64,000 bases of DNA, taken from assembly GCA_050008495.1 (NCBI GenBank), contig JBEKMN010000016.1, forward strand, positions 1 through 64,000, written 5' to 3'. A program made the translations under genes and the position numbers. Source of the stretch: CAVROP01 sp050008495 (GTDB lineage: Bacteria; Acidobacteriota; Terriglobia; UBA7540). The notes under the pieces are model-generated. The model made no database searches and was not told the DNA's origin. It saw only the letters and a list, made by a program, of their open reading frames with translations. Below, piece after piece: positions 1 to 8,342 of this stretch (position 1 is its first letter; every line of letters begins with the position of its first letter).

Positions 1-243
1 CCATCATCAGACGACTGGCGTAACGAAATCAACTGGGCAGAGAAGCTTCTACTTTACGTGCATGGCCCGGCATACAACCCGCAGCACATGCTGGAGCTAG
101 ATGAGGCCGATCCCAGAGTGTCTGGTGCACGAGTGTTCAATTGGGGCTGCATCCGAGCGCTACGTCCGGAGGTCTCGGGTCGCCGGTGGACAAAAGCTGC
201 TACGCAGGAGGCCAACGCTTACAAGGTTTATGAGATGCCTTGA
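1..243 (+). CDS. 3'-partial CDS, unrecognised protein
   Basis: The frame is open from base 1 to a TGA at 241-243, giving the last 80 residues of a protein that starts outside the window. The translation looks coding, with mixed charged and hydrophobic residues, e.g. AEKLLLYVHGPAYN near the start of the visible part. That stretch resembles the C-terminal region of small GIY-YIG-like or other nuclease-like accessory proteins, but this is only an impression and I do not assign a function. An in-frame ATG lies further along at 88, but nothing suggests a start there. Confidence 0.45.
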   Translation, partial: PSSDDWRNEINWAEKLLLYVHGPAYNPQHMLELDEADPRVSGARVFNWGCIRALRPEVSGRRWTKAATQEANAYKVYEMP

Positions 244-501
244 TTGCGGACAGCGCGTTTTAACCCGATGCACCAGGGCTGGGCTACAGGTAAACGTGCT
301 TCTGTCAATTGAGCAGATCAGGCGCGTAAGTTTCTTGTCGTCCTGCGACAAGATATCGATAGCAGCGCCGTTGTGCCAAACGACCTGTCTGACCCAATGA
401 CAGTCTTCAACCGGAACCCATCAACCATCCATCCTGCTGACAACTTATGGTAGAATCCATTTCCATTATGGAGCTGCCATCGGACAAGTGAGGACCTGAC
501 A

Positions 502-822
502 GTGGCGGATAACCTGACTCAATCAACCCGCCTGGCCTAGCCCAACTTCCACACTTTTCCGGGGCCGTCGGCCCTTTTCCAGAACATCGTTCTCTTCTGC
601 CTGGTTGCCTACTGGCTCAACGTGGATAGTCAGGTGACGCAGACGCTGCGTGTTTGGGACATGGGCTTCTTCCTACTTCTCGCCCGGCCTGTCATTGTCC
701 CCTACTCTCTAGTGAAAACGCCAGGGCTCAAACGCCCGCTCTTCACTTTATTTCTGTTCGCTCTCGTCTCCTTTGGGGCATTCGTGGCTGGAGTGGCAAT
801 ATTCAGAGTGCCCCACCCATAA
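502..822 (+). pseudogene. small membrane protein remnant with in-frame amber stop
   Basis: From GTG 502 (GAGGA at 490-494 upstream) the frame runs 12 codons to TAG at 538-540, then stays open to 822 with strongly protein-like sequence: hydrophobic segments around FQNIVLFCLVAYWL and LFTLFLFALVSFGAFVAGVA, separated by an ARPVIVPYSLVKT loop. The reading frame and membrane pattern are continuous across the amber codon, so I read it as one gene of about 106 codons broken by a nonsense change. A shorter product could start at GTG 622 (66 residues). I recognise no named family. A TATGGTAGAAT sequence at 446-456 could be its -10 region. Confidence 0.4.
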
Positions 823-906
823 GCCAGCGGCAGGGGACGGCTGCTGCCAGGGGTCCGCGTCCTAGGGGAAAGTGGTCTGCTGTCCTATGAATGGAGGACC
901 ACTCAA

Positions 907-1848
907 TCATCCGTGCGTTGAATTCTGCGGGAGCGGCGCTCGCTGCGGTTCGGAAAGTAGCTTGTCAATTTCTCTCGCCAAGTTTTCTACGAAACGCTCA
1001 GCTCCATCGTACCCGACGTGTTCCAGCCGCACATGTCCGGATTTGTCCAAGAGCAGCAGGTGGGGATAGCCTTCGGCTCTCAAGCGAGCCACAGCATCGT
1101 TCGCATCATAAGCCGCAGGGATAGTGTATCCCGCCTTCTGCATGAACTCCCTGGCTTTATCAGGAGTCTCGCCCTCCCGGTTCACGTCGATGGCGAGGAA
1201 CGTCACGTCCGGGTTGGCTTGGTAGCGCCGATAGAGCCGTTCCAGCTCCGGGAATTCCTGGCGGCAAGGAGTACACCACGTTGCCCAGAAATCGAGCACG
1301 ACCACCCGGCCCTTGAACTCGGACGAGTTCACGACCGCCCCATCCAGGCGGGTGACGCTGAATTCGGGGATGGGCCTATTGGCCGGGTAGGTGGCGAGGC
1401 GACTCGCAAGCACCGGTGCACCAAAAACTGAGCCCATTCCAATCGCCGCCAGTACCGTGCCCATGGTCGCAGTGCTTCGAGTTCGGTTCGTGGCCCAGCC
1501 ACGGCGGCCAGAGATGCCGACCAGTGCCGCTGCGTAGGAAATCCCAACAATCAAGCCGAGCATCAAGGCCGGAGCCCCCGAGGCGAATCCGAGCACCAAC
1601 ATGCATAGCGAAACCAACAGGAGTGCTTTCAGCCACCTATTCGCTGGCGGGCAGCGGCCGCGCCCAAAGCCGACTATGGCGAACAACAGCGCCATTCCCA
1701 GGAACAGTTCCCGCATGTCAGTGAAAACATGCGTAGCCACTGCGGCAAGAAACACCGCAGCCGTAGCGAAGACGCTGGTGAGTAGGTCGAGCGCAATGCC
1801 TTTCGCCAGGACCCTATTTGACATGGTGGTGCCCCCGGAAGCACTCAT
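907..1848 (-). CDS. membrane-anchored TlpA-like thioredoxin-fold protein
   Basis: A predicted thiol-disulfide oxidoreductase of 313 residues. Residues about 20-150 hold four hydrophobic segments. From about 158 a TlpA/ResA-type redoxin domain follows, with the redox motif WCTPC (Cys192, Cys195) after VVVLDFWAT and the cis-Pro region EGYPHLLLLDKSG. By analogy the thioredoxin domain should face the periplasm and reduce or exchange disulfides, for example in cytochrome c maturation; no maturation genes lie nearby. The start is uncertain: ATG 1848 and ATG 1824 are both reasonable and a GTG at 1878 is possible. The multi-helix N-terminus is longer than the single anchor of classical TlpA. Confidence 0.85.
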   Translation of the reverse strand: MSASGGTTMSNRVLAKGIALDLLTSVFATAAVFLAAVATHVFTDMRELFLGMALLFAIVGFGRGRCPPANRWLKALLLVSLCMLVLGFASGAPALMLGLIVGISYAAALVGISGRRGWATNRTRSTATMGTVLAAIGMGSVFGAPVLASRLATYPANRPIPEFSVTRLDGAVVNSSEFKGRVVVLDFWATWCTPCRQEFPELERLYRRYQANPDVTFLAIDVNREGETPDKAREFMQKAGYTIPAAYDANDAVARLRAEGYPHLLLLDKSGHVRLEHVGYDGAERFVENLAREIDKLLSEPQRAPLPQNSTHG

Positions 1849-1878
1849 TCGCAACTCTTTTCTTCTCCGCGCTTCCAC

Positions 1879-2233
1879 CTATTGTCAAATACGCCTGGCT
1901 TTCGCCCCGAGTTCCGACCGTTTGCCAAGGCTGTTTGCAGCCAGCCGTCTTTCCATGACCGTTTGCAGGCACATGCCCACCACGAAAGGAGCTGGGCGGA
2001 TGCCGCTGGACATTGGCTTGGCCCCTCTCCGAAAGCTGCTCACTGAACACATTAGGTGCGGGTCGGCGGCTCACGATTCGTGCTCGGAACCAACGGCAGC
2101 CGAGTACAGGCTAGCCAGCCCAGGCGAATAGAATGCCATCCACTGGCCCGAGGACCCGCGCCACACCAGTGTCCCTGGATTTGCACCGTTGCCGCCCGTG
2201 GGCAAGCATGCGGACGATGCTGTGGCGAATGCC
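1879..2233. other. intergenic, no gene recognised
   Basis: About 350 bases between the TlpA-like gene and a small minus-strand ORF. Frames open here lack protein-like character. A TTGACA on the minus strand near 1884-1889 could be a -35 for the TlpA-like gene, but I see no convincing -10 at the right distance. Confidence 0.4.
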
Positions 2234-2446
2234 TCACTTGCACGGATTCCCCTTCTTTATCGACTCATAGCACGCATACCAATCGCCGGTGAGAATCTCC
2301 TGGCCCCGCGTCAGCATGATTGAGGCGGTTGCGGGTACATCGGCAACACAGATATAGCCCAGTACCCTTTCTTGGCCGCCCCGCTGTCCGCATTGCGGAC
2401 AAAAAAGGCGGTCACCCTTGCGGATGACCGCCCCACTGCTTCCCAT
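2234..2446 (-). CDS. small zinc-ribbon-like hypothetical protein
   Basis: A 70-residue ORF with a CPQCG knuckle at residues 16-20 and three further cysteines near the C-terminus (ICVADV, YACYES, GNPCK). This suggests a small metal-binding protein, though the distal cysteines do not form a clean second CxxC. It stands alone between the TlpA-like gene and smpB. No family is recognised, and a spurious ORF remains possible. Confidence 0.4.
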   Translation of the reverse strand: MGSSGAVIRKGDRLFCPQCGQRGGQERVLGYICVADVPATASIMLTRGQEILTGDWYACYESIKKGNPCK

Positions 2447-2809
2447 CGAGCCGTCTTTGTTGTAGCGATTGCTGAGACTTACGGACCCAGGATATCAAAT
2501 CCCCTGCGCCTCACAAGAGTACCTTAGTACTGGCAAGCTCGGCCTGTGGCATCGGTGCGTGACGGGTCTCTCGGGCAGGGAATCGGTTGGTCCTCGGTGT
2601 CTCATTCAGCTCTGTGGCTCCCGCAGCCAGCTCCGTTCATCCCCCGGCGTACCGCCGCTTCAGTTCAAGATTGAGTAGGCATCTTTCCACCGAGTTTCCC
2701 GCCGCATGCACCTGGGCCGGGCGGTAGGCAGGGCGAGGCGTGCGCGGCCGCTTTCCATGTGCTAAGATTTTTGCTCCGGGAGGCGTCGGCAAATTTACAG
2801 GAGGGTGTG
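2447..2809. other. intergenic upstream of smpB
   Basis: About 360 bases with no convincing gene. The only element I can support is the ribosome-binding site AGGAGGG at 2799-2805 that serves smpB. No tmRNA gene (ssrA) is visible beside it. Confidence 0.4.
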
Positions 2810-3292
2810 GTGGGCAAAGCAGCGGACCCTGCCCCAAGAAACTTCGCGGTTAACCGTCAGGCGCAACATCTCTATCACTTGCTCGAAAGGTTCGAGAGCG
2901 GCGTTGAGCTGACGGGGACGGAAGTGAAATCGATTCGCGAGGGCAAGGTCAATCTGAAGGACAGCTATGCCGTCGTTAAGAATCACGAAGTGTGGTTGAT
3001 CGATTGCCACATCAGCCCCTACGCTGCTGGCAGCCGGTTTAACCATGACCCGCTACGGGACCGGCGCCTGCTTTTGCACCGGCGAGAAATCGACAAGCTG
3101 ACGGGGCGCACCCAGGAGAGGGGTTTCACGCTCGTCCCCACCCGCGTTTATCTGAAGAACAACCTGATCAAGTGCGAAATTGCCCTGGCCAAAGGCAAGA
3201 ATGTCTTCGACCACCGGGAGACTTCTCGCCGCCGGACCATCGAAAGGGAAGCCCAGCAAGACATCCGCGACCATCGGAGGCGACACCGGTGA
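2810..3292 (+). CDS. smpB: SsrA-binding protein SmpB
   Basis: SmpB binds tmRNA and delivers it to ribosomes stalled on broken mRNAs for trans-translation. The 160-residue product has the family core: NRQAQHLYHLLERFESG, ELTGTEVKSIREGK, the conserved NHDPLRDRRLLLH segment and a basic C-terminal tail (residues about 135-160) that in known SmpBs mimics a codon-anticodon helix in the decoding centre. The frame extends upstream to 2759, but AGGAGGG at 2799-2805 points to GTG 2810 (or GTG 2807). The length agrees with the family norm. The two PadR genes downstream are functionally unrelated. Confidence 0.95.
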   Translation: MGKAADPAPRNFAVNRQAQHLYHLLERFESGVELTGTEVKSIREGKVNLKDSYAVVKNHEVWLIDCHISPYAAGSRFNHDPLRDRRLLLHRREIDKLTGRTQERGFTLVPTRVYLKNNLIKCEIALAKGKNVFDHRETSRRRTIEREAQQDIRDHRRRHR

Positions 3293-3363
3293 GCAGGTGT
3301 CAGGTGTCAGGGCAGGGAGAACATCGGGGCGAGAGCGAGGAGAGTATTGCAGGGCGTCACACT

Positions 3364-3690
3364 ATGGGGAAAGCCACTGACATCGTGCACGGAACGATCG
3401 ATTTGCTGATGCTGAAGACCATAGGGATGGAACCGATTCAAGGCTGGGGCGCCGCCAAGCGCATCCACGAACTCTCCCATCAAGTGATACGAGTGAGGGA
3501 GGGCTCGTTGCACCCTGCGCTGGTTCGACTCCATGCACTGGGACTGATCCGGCCTCACTTGGTCAAATCCGGAAACCGGATGAAGAGGCTTTATACGTTA
3601 ACGAACGCTGGCCGCGCGCAATTGCGGAAGGAACTCGCCCGTTGGGACCGCCTCTCGGACGCCGTGGATGCGATCGTGCACCCGGAGTGA
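3364..3690 (+). CDS. PadR-family transcriptional regulator (copy 1)
   Basis: A 108-residue winged-helix protein made almost only of the PadR N-terminal domain. It opens with IVHGTIDLLMLKTI, has the recognition region REGSLHPALVRLHALGLI and the wing/C-terminal YTLTNAGRAQLRKE. The start is ATG 3364, since the upstream extension has no protein character. Short stand-alone PadR regulators usually repress a neighbouring transporter or permease gene, but the next gene is a second PadR and no target is adjacent. In the canonical turn 'GSLYPAL' the Tyr is replaced by His here. Confidence 0.88.
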   Translation: MGKATDIVHGTIDLLMLKTIGMEPIQGWGAAKRIHELSHQVIRVREGSLHPALVRLHALGLIRPHLVKSGNRMKRLYTLTNAGRAQLRKELARWDRLSDAVDAIVHPE

Positions 3691-3707
3691 TTGAAGGGCG
3701 ACAAGGT

Positions 3708-4043
3708 ATGAGGGGCAAAGCCATCGACATCGTGCAAGGCACGCTCAACATGCTGATCTGTCAGATCCTCGCGGAGAAGCCATTGCATGGCTGGGGCATC
3801 CGCGAGCGCATCCACGAACTTTCGAAGAACGCGTTGCAAGTGCGGGTGGGCTCCCTGTACCCGGCTCTGAACCGGCTGCAAAGCAGGGGCCTCATCTCAG
3901 CTCATCGTGTCCGCACCGCGACGGGCCGAATGGGCAAGCGTTACACCTTGACGCGCGCCGGCCGTGCACAACTCAGCCAAGAGATCGCGCATTGGGACCG
4001 CCTTTCCGCCGCCGTGGATCGGGTCGCGCACGGCGCGAAATGA
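3708..4043 (+). CDS. PadR-family transcriptional regulator (copy 2)
   Basis: 111 residues, clearly paralogous to the gene 17 bases upstream. Both open with G-K-A-x-D-IV-x-GT, share the GWG..RIHELS segment and end in AGRAQL..E.A.WDRLS. This copy keeps the canonical GSLYPALNRLQSRGLI turn. It is a winged-helix DNA-binding protein, with ATG 3708 chosen because it aligns with copy 1. The pair looks like a recent tandem duplication and is probably co-transcribed. It is followed by the convergent 3' end of argS, so no obvious regulated gene sits beside it. Confidence 0.88.
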   Translation: MRGKAIDIVQGTLNMLICQILAEKPLHGWGIRERIHELSKNALQVRVGSLYPALNRLQSRGLISAHRVRTATGRMGKRYTLTRAGRAQLSQEIAHWDRLSAAVDRVAHGAK

Positions 4044-4083
4044 TACGCGAACGAACAACTCACGAGCCAACCCGCGCCGCGCC

Positions 4084-6075
4084 CTACATCCTTTCCGGCA
4101 CCTCAATCCCCATTAAATTCAAGGCTGAAGTGAGGGTTTGATTCACAAGCTGGACCAGGTACAGGAGAAACTGCTGCCGGTCGGCATCGGGTTCGCTGAG
4201 AATGTGGAATCGGTGATAGAAATTGTTGAACGCTTGCGCAAGGCGGAATGCGTATTTGGCAACTGCGGCGGGTTCCTGACTGGCGACGGCCAGTTCGACC
4301 GTCATCTCGAGTTGCGCATTGACCAGGGTCAATTCCCAAAAGGCAACTCCATCCTCGCCGGCGAAAAATCTCTCGAGCACCTCCGCTCCCACTGCCTGGT
4401 CGAGGCACTGGGGTTGGAAGTCCGGGTGTGTTTCCTGGAACTTGTTGAAGATGTTCCTGGCGCGCACAACGCTGTATTGCAGATAGGGCCCGGTCTCGCC
4501 TTCGAAAGCGAGAGCTTCCTTGAAATCGAAAGCGATGATAATCCGCCGCGAGAACTTGAGCAGGAAATAGCGCAAAGCGGCCACGGCGATCATGCGGGCG
4601 TAGGTTTGCTGCTCCTCCGGGTTCTGAGTCATCTGGCGAGAGCGGACTTCCTCGAGCGCCTTGGCGATCAGAGTGTCAATGAGATCATCCGCCTTCACTC
4701 CCAAGCCTTTGCGGCCCGAGACCTCCACGTAGGGCCGTTGCCGGTCCTCCGCGCTCAACTCCACTCCCAATTCCTCGGCGCAGCTCGGGGAGAGTCCCAC
4801 GACTTCGTAAGCAAAGTGGTGCAAGTTATTGGCCTGCTCGTGAAAGCCCAGAGCGTGAAGCGCCGCTTTCACGAGGATTTGGAGATAGGACTGTCGAGTA
4901 TCAATCACCGCGTAGGCGCTCGAAGCGTGGCCGTGGGAGGGGGCGACAGGATCGCCCTGCAAGGCGGTTCGCCAGACCGGGTGGCCGTCTGGGTAGCGAT
5001 GAAAGAGGGTATAACCGAAGTCTTTTCCCAACAGGGCAAACTTCCACAGGTGATAAGCGATGTCTTTGCCTACGTAGGTGACTGTGCCGTTGGAGCGAAC
5101 GATGATTTTGACTTCTTCCTCGCCTGTTTCCCCCTCGGACTCGCCCGCCGCGGATTCCGCCAGGCTCATGACCCAGCAGCCGGCGTTCTTGCCGGTCTCC
5201 TCGAAGCGAATGGCCCCGTGCTTCTTCAAAAGCTCGAAGGCGGATTTCCAAAAGTCGAGACGCAGAATCTCGCTTTCCTGCACGAGGAGATCGTATTGCA
5301 CGTTGATGCGCAGCATGGTCTCCAGGTGTTGGCGCACGATGGCGGTGGAGACAAGGTCGGCCATGCGGGCCAGTTCCCCGTGGCCTTCTTCGATGTCCTT
5401 CAGGGCCTGTGATCGGAGGTTGAGAGCTTCGGGATTCGTCTGGTAATACTGAAAGACTTTTGCGTAGAGATCCCAACAGAAATAGTCGAACCGCTGCTCG
5501 GGATCCCGGAGCAGCCGTTCCACGTCCTCGAGCCCTTTCTTTTCGAGGTGTATGAACCCCACCACCACATCCGCGACTTGCACACCCGTGTTGTCGATGT
5601 AGTTCTGCACTTCCACTTGGTTGCCACGAAACTTGAGCAGGCGAACGAAAGTGTCGCCTAGAATCGAGTTTCGCAAATGTCCGATGTGGGCCGCCTTGTT
5701 CGGGTTGATGCTAGTGTGCTCCACCAGGACCTTACCCTGGAGAGACGACCGGAAAGGCGGGCCGGAGGCGCGCTGGGCGAATAATGCGGCAGCGGCTTGG
5801 GCGCGGTTGAAATGAAAGTTCAGAAAACCGGCGCCGGCAGTACTGACTCGCGCGACCCCTTCCACAGGCAGAAAGTGTTCCGCGAGGGCCTGGGCGATTT
5901 TTCTCGGGGGTTGCCGCAGCTTCTTCGCCAGTTCGAAGCTGGCGGCCAGGGAGAGATCGCCCATCTCGAGCGAAGGCGGGGAATCCAGCGCGGGGGATTC
6001 CAGTTCCAAACCATAGACCTCGCGAACCAGTGTCACAAACCTCTGCTGAATCCTTCGCTGGATTTCCAGATACAA
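4084..6075 (-). CDS. argS: arginyl-tRNA synthetase
   Basis: A class I aminoacyl-tRNA synthetase charging tRNA-Arg. The 663-residue product has the Arg-specific N-terminal domain (about 1-110), the HIGH motif exactly (HIGHLRNS, residues 130-133), a Rossmann core with an internal extension, SGRKG in place of the usual KMSKS-type loop, and a C-terminal helical anticodon-binding domain (AQAFNNFYHRFHIL). The open frame continues upstream to 6237, but the extra 54 codons are not ArgS-like. TTG 6075 is preceded by GGGAGG six bases away, and the protein then starts as family members do. A minus-strand TATAAT at 6274-6279 would give a leader of about 190 nt. Confidence 0.95.
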   Translation of the reverse strand: MYLEIQRRIQQRFVTLVREVYGLELESPALDSPPSLEMGDLSLAASFELAKKLRQPPRKIAQALAEHFLPVEGVARVSTAGAGFLNFHFNRAQAAAALFAQRASGPPFRSSLQGKVLVEHTSINPNKAAHIGHLRNSILGDTFVRLLKFRGNQVEVQNYIDNTGVQVADVVVGFIHLEKKGLEDVERLLRDPEQRFDYFCWDLYAKVFQYYQTNPEALNLRSQALKDIEEGHGELARMADLVSTAIVRQHLETMLRINVQYDLLVQESEILRLDFWKSAFELLKKHGAIRFEETGKNAGCWVMSLAESAAGESEGETGEEEVKIIVRSNGTVTYVGKDIAYHLWKFALLGKDFGYTLFHRYPDGHPVWRTALQGDPVAPSHGHASSAYAVIDTRQSYLQILVKAALHALGFHEQANNLHHFAYEVVGLSPSCAEELGVELSAEDRQRPYVEVSGRKGLGVKADDLIDTLIAKALEEVRSRQMTQNPEEQQTYARMIAVAALRYFLLKFSRRIIIAFDFKEALAFEGETGPYLQYSVVRARNIFNKFQETHPDFQPQCLDQAVGAEVLERFFAGEDGVAFWELTLVNAQLEMTVELAVASQEPAAVAKYAFRLAQAFNNFYHRFHILSEPDADRQQFLLYLVQLVNQTLTSALNLMGIEVPERM

Positions 6076-6273
6076 GTACGGCCTCCCTCGAAAGCTGCAA
6101 GTTCTGCTTCCTGCCAGTGCGGTTCTATTCTGATTGGAGCGCCGACCTTCAGGACGGCGCTTCCTGGCCTGATTTGATTGTAGCGCAGGCACAGCGCTTG
6201 TGGGCTGGCAAGTCCCGGCCAGAGGGCAACGCTGCAAGTGAAATCAGGACAGCACACTTAAGCCTGAATCGCG

Positions 6274-6279
6274 ATTATA
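6274..6279 (-). promoter_or_regulatory. probable -10 hexamer for argS
   Basis: A perfect TATAAT on the minus strand in GCTATAATCG. No good -35 is present at 16-18 bases. The leader between it and the TTG start contains the hairpin GGAAGCGCCGTCC/GGTCGGCGCTCC at about 6136-6164. Confidence 0.4.
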
Positions 6280-6375
6280 GCAGACTCCGGAGGAGTGAGG
6301 GTCGGCGGCGGGCACGGTTATACACTGGGTGCCGCCTATAATCAGGCATTGCCGCTTCGGATAATATGTTATGAT

Positions 6376-6609
6376 TTAACGACTGGGACGCTTCCGCCGT
6401 TTGGGGTGGTGGTCGAGCCCGAGCTCTTCTCTCTTTCGGCTCAGAGTGTTGCGATGAATTCCCAGGGCCTCGGCGGTCTTTGACGTGTTTCCGTTGTATT
6501 TTTCAAGCAAGCGTTGGATAAAACGCTTCTCGAATTCGCTGAGGGCCTCGGGGAACCGAATTCCGTTATCAATCATGCGGTTGATGAGGGCTTCTAGCTG
6601 GTCTTTCAC
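6376..6609 (-). CDS. Fis-type helix-turn-helix protein
   Basis: 77 residues with a C-terminal Fis/NtrC-type HTH: FEKRFIQRLLEKYNGNTSKTA... then ALGIHRNTLSRKREELG, followed by a basic tail. The start is GTG 6609, with GGGGAG seven bases upstream. It lacks the receiver and AAA+ domains of NtrC regulators, so it is a free-standing DNA-binding module. The role is unknown; nucleoid-associated or local regulatory functions are both plausible. It sits between cvpA and argS on the same strand. Confidence 0.82.
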   Translation of the reverse strand: MKDQLEALINRMIDNGIRFPEALSEFEKRFIQRLLEKYNGNTSKTAEALGIHRNTLSRKREELGLDHHPKRRKRPSR

Positions 6610-6646
6610 GACAGCGCTCCCCTGCGAAAGTATTTGGTCCGTCTGT

Positions 6647-7198
6647 CTAATTCTTAATTGCTTTCTTGCTGTTCTGGCTCAGCGTTTCCCTGAACCTCTC
6701 AAATCCCACGCGAAATTGGGCTTTGAGATTGCTGGGCATCGCCAGGGAAATAATATGTGCTCCGGTGGTGACGTAAGGAGCCAGGGACGATTGCTGCACC
6801 GCTGCCGGCTTGATGGCGAAAGCCACGAGGACCAGGAGGAGCACGCAATCGACAAGCACTCCCCGAACCAGGCCGAAAACCCCGCCTAAGAAACGGTCGA
6901 ACCATTCAACGCCGGCCGTCTTAATCAACTTTCGGGCCAGCAGCGATACAAACGCGCCCAGGATCAGGACTGCCAGGAACAGGGTCAAGAAACCCAGCCC
7001 CAGGGCGACATCGTGCGACTTAGTCAGATCTTCAAACCAGAGGGCGGCTCTCGGGTATGCCACCGCAGCCACCACGAGTGCGGCCACTAAGGACGCCAGG
7101 GAGACCAACTCCCGGACGAAACCCTTCATGATCGCAAAAAAGACCGAGCCCGCAACAATGGCGGCAAATGTCCAGTCGAGCCAGTTCCAAGCACCCAT
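6647..7198 (-). CDS. cvpA: CvpA-family membrane protein
   Basis: A 183-residue integral membrane protein with four hydrophobic segments and the CvpA signature region: an N-terminal WLDWTFAAIV helix, the GFVRELVSLAS loop, GLGFLTLFLAVLILGAFV, and the ending WFDRFLGGVFGLVRGVLV. CvpA proteins are conserved inner-membrane proteins linked to envelope stress and colicin V export in Enterobacteria; the molecular function is unsettled. It lies 39 bases downstream of purC in the same direction, a recurring bacterial association with purine genes. Confidence 0.88.
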   Translation of the reverse strand: MGAWNWLDWTFAAIVAGSVFFAIMKGFVRELVSLASLVAALVVAAVAYPRAALWFEDLTKSHDVALGLGFLTLFLAVLILGAFVSLLARKLIKTAGVEWFDRFLGGVFGLVRGVLVDCVLLLVLVAFAIKPAAVQQSSLAPYVTTGAHIISLAMPSNLKAQFRVGFERFRETLSQNSKKAIKN

Positions 7199-7237
7199 GA
7201 GCGTCAGCGCAATCCCGCGGCGGCGGGATGGTTTCAG

Positions 7238-8140
7238 TTAGGAGTCCCTTCCAGTTAGAAGACTGTACGCCCGCCGGTACTTCTCACTCGTCTTTTCCAC
7301 CACCTCAGGCGGAAGGGAAGGTGGGGGAGGCTGTTTATTCCAGTGCAGCGATTCGAGGTAATCGCGAACGAACTGCTTGTCGAACGAAGGTTGTGGCCGG
7401 CCGGGCTGATAACCTTGCCGGGGCCAGAAACGCGACGAGTCCGGGGTAAGGACCTCGTCGATGAGGATGATCTCATTCCCGCTCCGGCCCCACTCAAACT
7501 TGGTGTCGGCGATGATGATACCGCGTTCCGCCGCGTAGTCTCGCGCCTGGGAATAAAGCTCGAGGCTCAGGTCGCGAAGCTTTTGGGCGGTTTCGCGCCC
7601 TACTGTCGCAGCGGCTTCGTCCCACGTAATGTTTTCGTCGTGGCCGGTTGTGGCTTTGGTGGCCGGCGTAAAGATCGGCTGATCGAACTTAGAACCTTCA
7701 CTCAGACCCGCGGGCAATTGGATTCCGCAAACTCTTCCCGCAGCGCGATATTCCTTGAGTCCTGAGCCTGCCAGGTATCCTCGCACCACGCATTCGATGG
7801 GGAAAGCTTCGGCCTTACGCACCAGCATCGAGCGGCCTTCCAATTGATCGGCGAACGGTTGGAACTCCGCCGGGTAGTCGCCCAGCTTCGAACTTAGAAA
7901 GTGATTGGGAAAAGTCTTCCCGAAAATCTCGAACCAGAAGCACGAAAGCTGCGTCAGAACCCAACCCTTGCCCGGAATCCCCTCGCCCATGACGACGTCA
8001 AACGCTGAAAGGCGGTCCGTGGCGACCACCAGGAGCCGGTCTGTCCCGGCCTCGTAGACATCTCGGACTTTGCCTCGGGAGAAAAGCTCCACTCCGGGCA
8101 ATCTGGTCATAGTGACAACAGATTGATGACCCATTTTCAT
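7238..8140 (-). CDS. purC: SAICAR synthetase (phosphoribosylaminoimidazole-succinocarboxamide synthase)
   Basis: Catalyses ATP-dependent ligation of aspartate to CAIR in purine synthesis. The 300 residues show the nucleotide-binding start LFSRGKVRDVYEAG, then ATDRLSAFDVVM, ECVVRGYLAGSG, IIADTKFEWG and LIDEVLTPDSSRFWP. The length matches the longer form found in many bacteria and yeast rather than the shorter E. coli enzyme. The start is GTG/ATG-type at 8140, shortly after a well-formed promoter. No other purine gene is in the window. Confidence 0.96.
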   Translation of the reverse strand: MKMGHQSVVTMTRLPGVELFSRGKVRDVYEAGTDRLLVVATDRLSAFDVVMGEGIPGKGWVLTQLSCFWFEIFGKTFPNHFLSSKLGDYPAEFQPFADQLEGRSMLVRKAEAFPIECVVRGYLAGSGLKEYRAAGRVCGIQLPAGLSEGSKFDQPIFTPATKATTGHDENITWDEAAATVGRETAQKLRDLSLELYSQARDYAAERGIIIADTKFEWGRSGNEIILIDEVLTPDSSRFWPRQGYQPGRPQPSFDKQFVRDYLESLHWNKQPPPPSLPPEVVEKTSEKYRRAYSLLTGRDS

Positions 8141-8163
8141 GCTGGTGGCTCAGAGCATTCGCC

Positions 8164-8191
8164 ATTCTAAAACATTGGCGGAAGTTGTCAA
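8164..8191 (-). promoter_or_regulatory. sigma70-type promoter of purC
   Basis: TTGACA (8186-8191, minus strand) and TAGAAT (8164-8169) are separated by 16 bases. The expected start of transcription is near 8157, leaving a leader of about 17 bases before purC. Confidence 0.7.
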
Positions 8192-8208
8192 CGAAAAAAA
8201 GGAACGCG

Positions 8209-8325
8209 ATGAAAACAAAGCAATTTCAAAAGCCACCACTGGATGTTGGGTGGCAGTTTCAAGGAAGCACAAGCGGAAGAAAGCAGATAGCATCATCAGG
8301 ATTCAGGAGCCAGTATCGCGGCTAG
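8209..8325 (+). CDS. possible 38-residue micro-ORF
   Basis: ATG 8209 is preceded by AAAGGA with five-base spacing, and the frame runs 38 codons to TAG 8323-8325 (begins MKTKQFQKPPLDVGWQFQ). It lies divergent to purC and ends inside a short GGATTCAGGAG repeat. No family is recognised; the ribosome-binding site is the main support. Confidence 0.22.
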   Translation: MKTKQFQKPPLDVGWQFQGSTSGRKQIASSGFRSQYRG

Positions 8326-8342
8326 GGCCGCGTTACTCACAG

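Noticed and set aside
4138..5412. 424-codon plus-strand open frame
   Set aside because: Antisense to argS, which has full motifs on the minus strand.
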